Shown here piece after piece: positions 43,491-52,257 of a stretch of DNA of 64,000 bases. The notes beneath the pieces were generated by a model. The model ran no database searches. It was given only the letters and a program-made list of their open reading frames with translations, and had not been told where the DNA came from. Origin of the DNA: Frateuria flava (GTDB lineage: Bacteria > Pseudomonadota > Gammaproteobacteria > Xanthomonadales > Rhodanobacteraceae); contig NZ_JAGJRS010000034.1 in the NCBI RefSeq assembly GCF_017837635.1, positions 282,972 to 346,971 of the forward strand. The letters run 5' to 3'. Position numbers and translations under genes: made by a program. Numbering within the stretch: position 1 is the first letter of the stretch; the number at the start of each line of letters is the position of its first letter.

Positions 43491-44075
43491 ATGAACAGGT
43501 TGATGGTCAATGCGCTTCAGGTGGGGATCGCGACGGCGCTCGCGATGGGCATTTCGGCTTGCAACCGCGACGCCAGCGCCGATGCCGGCCTGGCCAATGC
43601 CGCGTCCACCGCCTCGGGCGCGGACAGTGGCGCCAAGTACGCGCGCGTGGTCAGCGTCGACCCGATCCGCAAGACGGTGAACAACCCGCGCCAGGTGTGC
43701 CACGACGAGGTGGTGACACATAACGAGCCGCCGAAGGACCAGCACCAGATCGCCGGCACGGCGATCGGCGCGGTCGCTGGCGGCCTGCTGGGCCACCAGG
43801 TTGGCGGCGGCAAGGGCAAGACCCTGGCCACCGTGGCGGGCGCAGTCGCGGGCGGCTACGCCGGCAAGAAGATCCAGGAGAACCGCCAGGAGGCCAAGGT
43901 CACGTCCACGACTGAGCGCAAGTGCGAGACGGTCAACGACTCCAGCACCAAGGTGGTCGGCTACAACGTGCGTTACGAATACAACGGTGTCACCCGCACG
44001 ACGCGGATGGACCATGACCCGGGCGACCGCGTCCAGGTGCAAGAGGGTGTCGTGTCGGTTTCCGACGCGCAATAA
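43491..44075 (+). CDS. Glycine-zipper outer-membrane lipoprotein
   Basis: A 194-residue protein with a signal peptide and lipobox MGISAC. The glycine-zipper 2TM segment is GTAIGAVAGGLLGHQVGGGK followed by VAGAVAGGYAGKKIQEN, then a beta-rich end (RYEYNGVTRTTRMDHDPGDR). AAGGAGAGG precedes ATG 43491. It belongs to the 17-kDa surface antigen/SlyB-like group, which stabilises the envelope. A second, related gene follows at 44154. Confidence 0.85.
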   Translation: MNRLMVNALQVGIATALAMGISACNRDASADAGLANAASTASGADSGAKYARVVSVDPIRKTVNNPRQVCHDEVVTHNEPPKDQHQIAGTAIGAVAGGLLGHQVGGGKGKTLATVAGAVAGGYAGKKIQENRQEAKVTSTTERKCETVNDSSTKVVGYNVRYEYNGVTRTTRMDHDPGDRVQVQEGVVSVSDAQ

Positions 44076-44153
44076 CGGGCTGACACAATCTATGCGGTCC
44101 ATGGACGGACCGCACGCGATCATCGACCCCATCCCACATCGAGGAGTCGCGCC

Positions 44154-44639
44154 ATGTTCAACCGATCACGCAATGTCGCGCTGGCCGCCGCTTTGGCGGG
44201 TAGCCTCGCCCTCGGCGGTTGCGCCACGGGTCCGTACAACAACAATGGCGGTTACAACAACGGTGGTTACCAGAACTCCAGCTATGGCAGCACGCGCTGC
44301 CAGAACTGCGGTGTGGTGCAGGACATCCAGCAGGTCTACGTGCAGGACAACGGTCACGGCACCCTGGGTGCGGTGATCGGCGCGGTCGCCGGCGGCGTGC
44401 TGGGCAACCAGGTCGGCAAGGGCGATGGGCGGAAGGCGGCGACGGTCGCCGGCGCAGTCGCCGGTGGCGTGGTCGGCAACCAGGTGGGCAAGCGGGCGGG
44501 CAACGGCGACACGCCAGCCTGGCGCATCACGGTGCGGCTGGACAATGGCCAGTACGCCACGGTGACGCAGAAGGAGGACCCGGGCCTTCGCGTGGGTGAC
44601 TACGCGCAGGTTCGCGGCGACCACGTCTACGCTATGTAG
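44154..44639 (+). CDS. Second glycine-zipper lipoprotein
   Basis: A 161-residue lipoprotein with lipobox LALGGC. An Asn/Gly/Tyr-rich linker (NNNGGYNNGGYQN) follows. The glycine zipper appears twice (GAVIGAVAGGVLGNQVGKGD and VAGAVAGGVVGNQVGKRAG), then a C-terminal beta part (WRITVRLDNGQYATVTQKED). Same architecture as the gene at 43491, probably an old tandem duplication. Followed by a strong terminator. Confidence 0.87.
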   Translation: MFNRSRNVALAAALAGSLALGGCATGPYNNNGGYNNGGYQNSSYGSTRCQNCGVVQDIQQVYVQDNGHGTLGAVIGAVAGGVLGNQVGKGDGRKAATVAGAVAGGVVGNQVGKRAGNGDTPAWRITVRLDNGQYATVTQKEDPGLRVGDYAQVRGDHVYAM

Positions 44640-44667
44640 CGTCCAGACGTATAGACGTCCAAAAAGA

Positions 44668-44692
44668 AAGGCCCTCTCGCGAGGGCCTTTTT
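44668..44692 (+). terminator. Rho-independent terminator
   Basis: AAAGGCCCTC TCGC GAGGGCCTTTTT, a 9-bp stem with T-run, 28 bases after the lipoprotein stop. Partly symmetric, so it may also serve the convergent cell-wall hydrolase gene. Confidence 0.9.
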
Positions 44693-44709
44693 GCTGCCGG
44701 AAACTTCGG

Positions 44710-45144
44710 TCAATTGACGGCGTAGAAACGGTGTTCGCCGATGGTGGTGCTGGTGTGGTTGAGCGACCACGCCGGCGCGATCGCGACGGTGGCGAAGTGA
44801 TCCGCGTGAGGGACGAGTAGCTGGCGCTGGGCCAGCGGCAGGGCCCAGTTCTCCATCGAGTAGCCGGCGATCTTCCAGGCCTTGGTGAAAGCCTTGAAAT
44901 TGGCGATGTCGTAAGAACCGGGAGTGGCCGTGATGGCGAACTGATGAGGCGCCGCCACCACTTTGCAGACGGTGTCGCCCCAGCGGCCGCGTTCGCGACG
45001 ACGCAAAGCGACTTCCGCGACAGCGAGCTGACCAATGGTCGACTCGCTGCGAGCCTCCAGATACACGGTCGTCGCCAGGCAGGCCTGGTCGGCGATCGGC
45101 TGGGGCAGTACGGACGTCAGCCACAACAGCATGGAAAGTTTCAT
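44710..45144 (-). CDS. Cell-wall hydrolase, SleB/CwlJ-like
   Basis: A 144-residue exported protein of the hydrolase_2 type. CLATTVYLEARSESTIGQLA and VALRRRERGRWGDTVCKVV contain the conserved catalytic glutamate region and the usual V-C-V-V segment. It would cleave peptidoglycan glycan or amide bonds. The N-terminus MKLSMLLWLTSVLPQPIA is a short leader. It is smaller than spore SleB, as usual for proteobacterial relatives. Confidence 0.8.
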   Translation of the reverse strand: MKLSMLLWLTSVLPQPIADQACLATTVYLEARSESTIGQLAVAEVALRRRERGRWGDTVCKVVAAPHQFAITATPGSYDIANFKAFTKAWKIAGYSMENWALPLAQRQLLVPHADHFATVAIAPAWSLNHTSTTIGEHRFYAVN

Positions 45145-45845
45145 TGTCTGCCTCCAGCGTGCTGTACGCGCGGGATGAAACTTCCATCTCGTGCGCCGTT
45201 GCGGTGGACGGGCGGGCAGGCCGTTACCACCTGGATGAATCGTCGCGACCGAAACAAGAGTCGTGACGCTTTGCCACGGGAGTGTGGCGTTGGGCTGGCT
45301 GATGATTAGCCGGCGTGATCGTTGGCGCGCGCACTGTGGATCGCGACCGTCTGCGGTCTGCGGAAATGGCGGCTGCTGCCTGGATTGTCACCGCGTGGAG
45401 CGGTTGTTCCATCCGGCGATGTTGCTGCCGGGTCGCGCCGATCCGGACCCCTCCGGTTCGTCGCGTGCAGATGCCCGTGAGCGATGGGCATCAATCTGAA
45501 GTCGGCGGGAGGGTAGTGGCGGTGACGCCGGCTGGCAAGTGCCGGATAGGAGCAGTTTAAATTCGGCTCACCTTCATCCAGTGGGCGTGCCTGGCAGATG
45601 AAGAGCGCCGGTCGCGTGGCTGACAGGGATGAGTGTCGAGGCAAGACCACAGAGGTTCGTGCGAGAAAATCATTGTGAATACCGATCGCGTGAACGAGGT
45701 GTGCACGACCACCCATCGCGCAACAACGCTTCCGCGTAGGCGGGTGAAGCGCGGGTGCCTGCCAGTCTTTCTCGGCACACCCATCATTCGCCGCCATTGA
45801 ATCGCTCCCTGTTGTGCTTCGACACCTTTCTCGCAGGACAAGTTC
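45145..45845. other. 700-base region without a supportable gene
   Basis: Short open frames exist on both strands, but none has family-like sequence, a ribosome site and sensible composition together. Part near 45540-45700 is less GC-rich. Given the damaged SDR gene that follows, this may be decayed coding DNA. Confidence 0.4.
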
Positions 45846-46716
45846 ATGGCCGCCCGATTCAAGCCGCTCGACCAGCAGGTCATGGTCATCACGGGTGCCT
45901 CCAGCGGCATCGGGTTGTGTACGGCGCTGCTCGCCGCCGAGAAGGGCGCAGGCGTTGTGCTTGCCGCACGCAGCGGCGACACGCTGGAGGCTGTCGTGAA
46001 GCAGCTCACCGAGGCCGGCCACGAAGCGATCGCGGTGCCTACCGACGTCGGTGACCGGGAGCAACTGCAGAACCTCGCGGCAGCCGCGATCCAGCGCTTC
46101 GGCCGCATCGACACCTGGGTGAACGATGCCGGCCCTTCCAGGGCATGTATTCGGCATCGAAACACGCAGTGAAAGGCTTCACCGACGCCTTGCGCGTGGA
46201 GGTGGAGCAACTGGACGAGGCGCCGGTGTCGATCACCCTGATCCAGCCGACGGCGGTCAATACGCCTTATCCGCAACACGCACGCAATTACATGGCACAG
46301 GAACCGAAGCTTCCCTCGCCGATGATCGATCCGCATCGCGTCGCCGAGGCGATTCTCGAAGCGGCGACGGAGGGCGGCCGTGATGTCACCGTCGGCGCAA
46401 TGGCCAAGCTGGACACCACAGTATCCAAGCTGTTGCCATCCCTGGGCGACAAGTCGCCGAGGCGATTCTCGAAGCGGCGGCGGAGGGCGGCCGTGATGTC
46501 ACCGTCGGCGCAATGGCCAAGCTGGACACCACAGTATCCAAGCTGTTGCCATCCCTGGGCGACAAGATGTCGGCCATGCAGGCCAATCGCCAGCAGCGCG
46601 ACATGCCGCCCAGAGCGCCGGAAGGAACCCTGTTCCACGCCGGGCGCGGGGCAGGTATACGGAAGCGCGCCGCACTAGCCAAGGTCGAGCCTACGCGGCA
46701 GCGTCGTGGAAGATGA
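45846..46716 (+). pseudogene. Broken short-chain dehydrogenase/reductase (SDR) gene
   Basis: The N-terminus keeps the NAD(P) site (MVITGASSGIGL) up to GRIDTWVNDAG at about 46133, then the frame breaks. In the next frame the protein resumes at FQGMYSASKHAVKGFTDALR, which holds the catalytic YxxxK. About 55-60 residues normally between these points, including the catalytic serine, are missing. Further on, a 113-bp tandem duplication (46340-46565) breaks the frame again before the tail LLPSLGDKMSAMQANRQQRD. Two independent lesions make function very unlikely. The 3' end overlaps the convergent oxygenase gene. Confidence 0.88.
46340..46565 (+). repeat. 113-bp tandem duplication inside the SDR pseudogene
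   Basis: Copy 1 (46340-46452) and copy 2 (46453-46565) both run from GTCGCCGAGGCGATTCTCGA to CTGGGCGACAA and differ at one base that I can see (GCGACGG versus GCGGCGG). The period is not a multiple of three. Confidence 0.93.
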
Positions 46717-47410
46717 TGCCGAGCGTGTAGCGCGACCCGCTGCGCAGCCGGCTCACGCCATGGCGCAGGTTCACCCGGTAGCAGCCGCGCGTTCCCTGCA
46801 CGGGGCGATGGTGGACCGCGAAGATGACGGCATCCCCTTGCGCAAGCGGCACCACCTCGGCGCGCGACTGCATGCGTGGCCGCTGCTCGGTAAGCACGAA
46901 CTCGCCACCGGCAAAGTCGACGCCGGGTGCGGACAGCAACACGGCCAGCTGCAGCGGGAAAACGTGCTCGCCGTACAGGTCCTGGTGCAGGCAGTTGTAG
47001 TCGCCCGCCTCGTAGCGCAACAGCAGCGGCGTGGGCCGCGACTGGCCGGCCTCGCGACAACGTGCGAGAAAATCCGCGTGCGTCGATGGATATCGCACGT
47101 CGATTCCCATCGCTTCGTTCCATTGGTTGGCCAGTGGTACCAGCCGCGGATAGAGGCCCGTGCGCAACGCGCCGATCGGCGCGGGCAGCGGGTAGCCGAA
47201 GTACTGGTATTCGCCCTGGCCGAAGCCATGGCGGCCCATCACCACCCGGCTGCGGAAGTAGCCGCGACGGGGATAGAGCGCAACCAGCTCACCACAGGCC
47301 TGTGTGGATAGCAGGCGAGGCAACACGGCGTAGCCGTGTGCATCGAGCGTGGCATGGATGGCTGGCCAATCGATGGCTTGCAGCGCGTCGGCAGGCGTGT
47401 GATCGGTCAT
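46691..47410 (-). CDS. 2-oxoglutarate/Fe(II)-dependent oxygenase
   Basis: A 239-residue double-stranded beta-helix oxygenase. Iron ligands appear as HQD (in NCLHQDLYGEHVFPLQ) and the later histidine (VIFAVHHRPVQ), with an arginine for 2-oxoglutarate (YRVNLRHGVSRL). It resembles the prolyl-hydroxylase/AlkB-type group of bacterial 2OG oxygenases, but the substrate is unknown. Start MTDHTPADALQ at 47410. It follows the FNT transporter gene by 4 bases in an operon. Confidence 0.83.
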   Translation of the reverse strand: MTDHTPADALQAIDWPAIHATLDAHGYAVLPRLLSTQACGELVALYPRRGYFRSRVVMGRHGFGQGEYQYFGYPLPAPIGALRTGLYPRLVPLANQWNEAMGIDVRYPSTHADFLARCREAGQSRPTPLLLRYEAGDYNCLHQDLYGEHVFPLQLAVLLSAPGVDFAGGEFVLTEQRPRMQSRAEVVPLAQGDAVIFAVHHRPVQGTRGCYRVNLRHGVSRLRSGSRYTLGIIFHDAAA

Positions 47411-47414
47411 GCCG

Positions 47415-48344
47415 TCAGGATCGGTCGCGGTGCGCGCCAGCGCCCTCCGAATCTTGCGCCTCGTCCTCCTCGGCCTGGTCGCCACGCACCTGCGCATGGC
47501 TGATGAGCGCGAAGATGCAGCTCCCGCCGACGATGTTGCCGGCCAGCGTTGGCAGTGCAAAGGCCGTGACGAACCCACCGAAGGAAAGGCTTCCGGCGAA
47601 CACCAGGTAGAAGGTCTCCACCGACCCCACGATGATGTGCGTGAAGCCGCCCAGCGCGATCAGGTAAGTCGTCAGCACGATCACGGCGATCTTGGCGTGC
47701 TCGGCCGCCGGCACCAGCCACACCATGGTCGCGATCAGCCAGCCGGCCACGATGCCCTTGGTGAACATCTGCAGCGGCGTGTTGCCCATGACTTCGGTGC
47801 CGATGCCCAGCAGCGCCGTCCGTGTGGGTTCGTCGAACAGCTGCATGTGCAGGATGCCGTAGGCGAACAGCGCGGTGCCGACCAGGTTGCCGGCGAACAC
47901 CACCGACCAGAGCCGCAGCAGCGAGCCGAGCTTGCGCAGGTTCGGGTGCGTCATCAGCGGCAGCACCGCGGTCATCGTGTTCTCGGTGAACAACTGCTGG
48001 CGGGCAAGGATGACCACCAGGAAGCCGAACGGATAGCCCAGGCTCTCGATGAGGAAGGCACCCGGTACGCCCTCCAGATGCCGGTGCAACAGGCCCCGAG
48101 CCAGCATCGAGAATCCCATTGACAGTCCGGCGGCGAGCGCCGAGAGACTCAGCGCGAGCAGGCCACGACCGAGCTCCTCCTCGCCTTCGAGGCGAATGGT
48201 CTCGTGCAGCACGGCTACCCGCGGCGGGCGCTTCTGTTCGACCTCGCCCCGTTCCTGGCGCGACAGCGAAAAGCCGTCGCGGGCATCGGCTTCGTTCGGA
48301 TTCTCGGCGCCGCCAAGGCGCTGGCGTCCGGTTGGCTGGGGCAT
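47415..48344 (-). CDS. Formate/nitrite transporter family protein
   Basis: A 309-residue pentameric FNT channel (YfdC-like group). Six helices are visible with LSALAAGLSMGFSMLARGLL, FGFLVVILARQQLFTENTMT and VGSVETFYLVFAGSLSFGGF. The long cytoplasmic N-terminus (about 65 charged residues) is unusual against FocA/NirC. Transported anions may be formate, nitrite or others. It lies between pirin and the 2OG oxygenase. Confidence 0.88.
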   Translation of the reverse strand: MPQPTGRQRLGGAENPNEADARDGFSLSRQERGEVEQKRPPRVAVLHETIRLEGEEELGRGLLALSLSALAAGLSMGFSMLARGLLHRHLEGVPGAFLIESLGYPFGFLVVILARQQLFTENTMTAVLPLMTHPNLRKLGSLLRLWSVVFAGNLVGTALFAYGILHMQLFDEPTRTALLGIGTEVMGNTPLQMFTKGIVAGWLIATMVWLVPAAEHAKIAVIVLTTYLIALGGFTHIIVGSVETFYLVFAGSLSFGGFVTAFALPTLAGNIVGGSCIFALISHAQVRGDQAEEDEAQDSEGAGAHRDRS

Positions 48345-48404
48345 GCGGGGGTCCTCCGGCGGGCCCCGGCACGCTACGACGCACCGCGTATGCGGAGCGT
48401 CGCC

Positions 48405-49106
48405 TCAGGCAGGGACGTCGACCAGCACTAGTTCGGCGTCCTCGAGCGCGGTGACCCGGAGCGCGGGCTCGTCGCGGATGGCCGCACCGTCGCGCGCATC
48501 GATGCGCACGCCATTGACCTCGAGGGCACCTTTGGCCGGGACCAGGTAGGCATAGCGACCGGCGCCCAGCGGATAGTCCGCCTGCTCGCCAGCACGCAGC
48601 GTGGCGCCCAGGACGCGCGCCTGCGCGCGCAGCGGCAGGGCCTCGGGGTCGCCCGGAAGGCCGCTCGCCAGCGCAACGAAACGCCCGGCCCGCTCGCCGG
48701 CGGGGAAGGGGCGGGCTCCCCAGGAGGGCGCGCCCCCCGGCCGGTCGGGAATGATCCAGATCTGGAAGATGCAGGTGGTGTCGGGCTCCAGGTTGTATTC
48801 GGCGTGCGTGATGCCGCTGCCCGCGCTCATCACCTGCACGTCGCCCGCGACGGTGCGCCCCTCGTTGCCCAGGTTGTCGCGGTGGCTGATCGCACCCTCG
48901 CGCACGTAGGTGATGATCTCCATGTCCGCATGCGGGTGCGGCGGGAAGCCGCTGCGCGGGGCGATGGTGTCGTCGTTCCACACCCGCAGCGCACCCCAGC
49001 CCATGCGGGCGGGATCGTGGTAGCTGGCAAAGGAGAAGTGGTGTTTGGCGTCGAGCCAGCCGTGGTTGGCTCCGCCCAAGGTGTCAAAAGCCCTGCGTTC
49101 GATCAT
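48405..49106 (-). CDS. Pirin-family protein
   Basis: A 233-residue bicupin with metal ligands in FPPHPHADMEIITYVREGAI and GSGITHAEYN. Bacterial pirins can have quercetinase activity or act as metabolic regulators. Start MIERRAFDTLGGANHGWLD at 49106 fits the family. First gene of the pirin/FNT/oxygenase operon. Confidence 0.92.
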   Translation of the reverse strand: MIERRAFDTLGGANHGWLDAKHHFSFASYHDPARMGWGALRVWNDDTIAPRSGFPPHPHADMEIITYVREGAISHRDNLGNEGRTVAGDVQVMSAGSGITHAEYNLEPDTTCIFQIWIIPDRPGGAPSWGARPFPAGERAGRFVALASGLPGDPEALPLRAQARVLGATLRAGEQADYPLGAGRYAYLVPAKGALEVNGVRIDARDGAAIRDEPALRVTALEDAELVLVDVPA

Positions 49107-49274
49107 CGTGCCCTCCTGCCAGGCGTGGTTGCCGGCCAGACAAGCAAAGTAAGGGTGCACCCCGCATCGGCAAATGGGCGTGGATTGAACGGATCGTTCG
49201 CCGGCAGGCACCCATTGACGGGGGCGCGGAGGCATAGGTTAGGCTAGCGCCGGGGACATTCAGGAGTGCGCGTG

Positions 49275-49919
49275 ATGCGCAGGCGACTGTGGTTGGCTTG
49301 GCTGCTGGCCGGCTGCGCGGGCCCGCTGTGGGCCGGCCAATTGGTGGTGCGGATCAGCGACAGCGACGGTCATGCCGTGGGCGACGCGGTAGTGACCGTG
49401 ACCCCGGCCAGCCCGTCGGCCCAGCCGGTGCCCGCGCCGGTAACCCGCTACGTCGACCAGCGCGACGAGACTTTCATCCCCTACGTACAGGTGGTCCGAC
49501 CGGGCGACCGCGTGGTCTTCCGCAACAGCGACGGCACGCGCCACCACGTCTATTCCTTTTCCGAGGCCAAGGCGTTCGAGTTTCTCCTGCGCCCGGGCGA
49601 GAGCTCGCCCCCAACGACGCTCGACAAGCCCGGGCTGGTCGCGGTCGGCTGCAACATTCACGACCACATGATCGCCTACCTGCTGATCACGTCCGAGCAG
49701 GCCAGGGTGACGCCCTCGCAGGGGCAGGTGGTGTTCGACCAGCTGCCGCCGGGGAGCTACACCGTGACCGTGTGGCATCCGCAACTGCGGCCTGGCCAGG
49801 CGCAGCCCAGCGCGGTAGCGGCGGTGGGCGAGGGGACCGAGGCGCAACATGCCGACTTCACCCTGTCGCTGATCCCCGATCCGCGCGGGTTCAGCGATCG
49901 CGAGCACCTGGACTACTGA
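49275..49919 (+). CDS. Periplasmic cupredoxin-like protein
   Basis: A 214-residue protein with a signal peptide (LWLAWLLAGCAGPLWA). The plastocyanin-like fold is shown by VVRPGDRVVFRNSDGTRHHV and GLVAVGCNIHDHMIAYLLIT, which supply the His, Cys, His and Met of a type I copper site. It is of the kind annotated as methylamine-utilisation-like. ATG 49275 follows AGGAG. It is 4 bases from the EAL gene. Copper or electron-transfer role is inferred. Confidence 0.83.
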   Translation: MRRRLWLAWLLAGCAGPLWAGQLVVRISDSDGHAVGDAVVTVTPASPSAQPVPAPVTRYVDQRDETFIPYVQVVRPGDRVVFRNSDGTRHHVYSFSEAKAFEFLLRPGESSPPTTLDKPGLVAVGCNIHDHMIAYLLITSEQARVTPSQGQVVFDQLPPGSYTVTVWHPQLRPGQAQPSAVAAVGEGTEAQHADFTLSLIPDPRGFSDREHLDY

Positions 49920-49923
49920 GCCC

Positions 49924-52257
49924 ATGCGCGCCGTCGTCGGCTTCCGCCTCCGCCTAGCGCTGTTCTTCGTCGCCACGCTGGTGACGGTCCAGCTGTTGAC
50001 GGCTGCGCTGGTCTACGGCGTGACCCGCCGCGCAATGGTCAACGAGGGCGAGCGCCAACTGGCGGTCAACGCGCAGGCCTTCGTGACGCAGATGGATGAC
50101 CTCTCCGCGCGCGTGGCGGGCAATGTGGAGGTGATGGCGCTGGACTACGCGCTGCGCTCGGCCATTGCCGAGCGCGACCACGGCACGGTGTTCTCTGTGC
50201 TGCGCAACCACGGGCGCCGGGTCGGCGCCTCGCGCATGCAACTGGTGGGGCTGGACGGCGTGGTCGAGGTGGACACCGCCGACACCCACGCCAACGGCAA
50301 GCGCTTCGCCTTTCCCGACCTGGTCGAGCATGCCTTCGACCGGCGCGTCGCCGCAGTGGTGGCACTCCAGGCAAAGGCCTATTGGGTCGTGGTGGTACCG
50401 ATCTACGCGCCGCAGCCGGTCGGCCTGGTGGTCGTCTACGTGCCGCTGGACGATGCGTTGCTGGCGCACCTGCGCGAACTGTCCGCGTTGCCGGGCGACA
50501 TCGAACTGGCGGTGCGGCCGGATGCTTCGGGGTGGGTCGCGGCCGCGCAGGGACTGCGGCATACCGGCCTCGTCGCCAGCCTGGCCGGACAGGAACTGCC
50601 GACCCACCCGGCGGTGCGGCGCATCCAGGGACACGAGTACCTGGTGCTGGCGCAGCCGCTGAGCCAGGCGCGCAGCAGCGCCCCCGTGGTGGCCGTGCTG
50701 GGTTACTCGCTGGGCGATGCCTTGCGGCCGTTCCGCGCGGTGGTGATCGCCTGGGGCTTCCTGCTCGGTCTGGGCCTGGTGGTCGGCCTGATCGGTGCGT
50801 GGCTGACCGCGCGCAGCGTGTCGCGTCCGGTGGAGTCGCTGGCTGGTGCGGCGCGCAGGATCGAAGCGGGCGACTACCGCGCGCTGCCCAGTCTCAACCG
50901 CCGCGACGAGCTCGGCCAATTGGCGGCCGCCTTCGGCACCATGGCTGAAGCGGTGCGCCAGCGCGAGGAGCGCATCCGCCAGCAGGCCCTGCACGACCAG
51001 GTCACCGACTTGCCCAATCGGGTGGCCGCCGAAGCCGCGATCGACCGCGCGCGCGACAGCGGCACGAGCCACGGCGCGTTGCTGATGGTTGGCCTCACGC
51101 GCGTGCCCGACATCATCAAGACGATGGGCCACGGCCTGTACGACCGGCTGATGCGCGAAGTCGGCGCCCGCCTGGGCCGGGTCGCCGCCAAGGCGTACCT
51201 GGCGCGCGCGACCGACACCCAGTTCGTCGCCTGGCTACCCGGCGCGGACCGCACCGAGGCGGTCGCCGCGGCGCTGCGCATCCTCGAGGCCCTGAACGCG
51301 CCCTATGTAGAGGCGGACGTCAGCGTCGATACCTTGCCGGCGATCGGCATCGCCATGTATCCGGAAGACGGCGCGCTCGCCTCGGTGCTGCTGCGCCATG
51401 GCGAGGTCGCCCAGTTCGCTGCCACCGGCTCGACCCGTCCGCTGGCGTTCTACGACCTGGCGACCGACCCGCACCGGACCGAGCGCCTGTCGCTGATGGG
51501 CGAGCTGCGCGAAGCGCTCGACCACGACCACCTGTTGCTCCATTACCAACCCAAACTCGCACTCGATACGCGTCGCGTGGACGGCGTCGAGGCGCTGGTG
51601 CGCTGGCACCACCCGCGCCGCGGGATCGTTCCGCCGCAGGATTTCATCGGCATGGCCGAGGACACCGGCAATATCCAGCGACTGACCCGCTGGGCGCTGG
51701 CCGCCGGCATCGCCCAGGCCAGCCGCTGGCATGCGCGCGGGCTTTTTCTGAACGTTGCGGTGAACCTCTCGGCGCGCGACCTGGAAGAACCCGAGCTGCC
51801 GATGCGTATCGCGCGCTTGCTCTCGATCCACGGACTGCCGCCGGACAAGCTCACCGTCGAAATCACCGAGCGTGCCGTGATCGGCGAGCCGGAAACCGCG
51901 ATCCGTGTGCTGAGAGGCCTGGCCGACCTCGGCATCGGCATCGCAGTGGACGACTTCGGCGTGGGTCAATCCGCCTTCGCCTACCTGCGCCACCTGCCGG
52001 TGAGCGAGCTGAAGATCGACCAGACCTTTGTCCACCATCTGGCCCGCGACGCGACCGACCAGACCATCGTGCGTTCGATCGTCGAACTCGGCCATCGGCT
52101 GGGATTCCACGTCACCGCCGAGGGCGTCGAGGACCAAGCCGCGCTGGAACGGCTCGCGGCGATCGGCTGCGACCATGCTCAGGGCTTCTTCATCGCCCGT
52201 CCGCTGCCGGCCACCGAGCTGGCGGGCTTTGCCTTCGAACGGGCAGGGGTGGCATGA
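49924..52257 (+). CDS. Membrane c-di-GMP phosphodiesterase (EAL) with degenerate GGDEF
   Basis: A 777-residue inner-membrane protein. Two membrane helices (about 8-34 and 275-300) flank a periplasmic sensor. HAMP follows (SVSRPVESLAGAARRIEAGD). The GGDEF domain has lost its signature (ATDTQFVAWLP where GGDEFA would be), so it should not make c-di-GMP. The EAL domain looks active: EALVRW, NLSARD, EITER, DDFGVG, LKIDQ, TAEGVED and AQGF. It overlaps the porin-like gene by 4 bases, so the cupredoxin, this enzyme and the porin form one unit. Confidence 0.92.
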   Translation: MRAVVGFRLRLALFFVATLVTVQLLTAALVYGVTRRAMVNEGERQLAVNAQAFVTQMDDLSARVAGNVEVMALDYALRSAIAERDHGTVFSVLRNHGRRVGASRMQLVGLDGVVEVDTADTHANGKRFAFPDLVEHAFDRRVAAVVALQAKAYWVVVVPIYAPQPVGLVVVYVPLDDALLAHLRELSALPGDIELAVRPDASGWVAAAQGLRHTGLVASLAGQELPTHPAVRRIQGHEYLVLAQPLSQARSSAPVVAVLGYSLGDALRPFRAVVIAWGFLLGLGLVVGLIGAWLTARSVSRPVESLAGAARRIEAGDYRALPSLNRRDELGQLAAAFGTMAEAVRQREERIRQQALHDQVTDLPNRVAAEAAIDRARDSGTSHGALLMVGLTRVPDIIKTMGHGLYDRLMREVGARLGRVAAKAYLARATDTQFVAWLPGADRTEAVAAALRILEALNAPYVEADVSVDTLPAIGIAMYPEDGALASVLLRHGEVAQFAATGSTRPLAFYDLATDPHRTERLSLMGELREALDHDHLLLHYQPKLALDTRRVDGVEALVRWHHPRRGIVPPQDFIGMAEDTGNIQRLTRWALAAGIAQASRWHARGLFLNVAVNLSARDLEEPELPMRIARLLSIHGLPPDKLTVEITERAVIGEPETAIRVLRGLADLGIGIAVDDFGVGQSAFAYLRHLPVSELKIDQTFVHHLARDATDQTIVRSIVELGHRLGFHVTAEGVEDQAALERLAAIGCDHAQGFFIARPLPATELAGFAFERAGVA

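Noticed and set aside
46145-46678. Intact independent gene starting MYSASKHAVKGF
   Set aside because: This is the C-terminal half of an SDR enzyme. It lacks the nucleotide-binding half and is frameshifted by the duplication.
49924-52257. Active diguanylate cyclase
   Set aside because: The GGDEF signature is absent; only the EAL domain has catalytic motifs.
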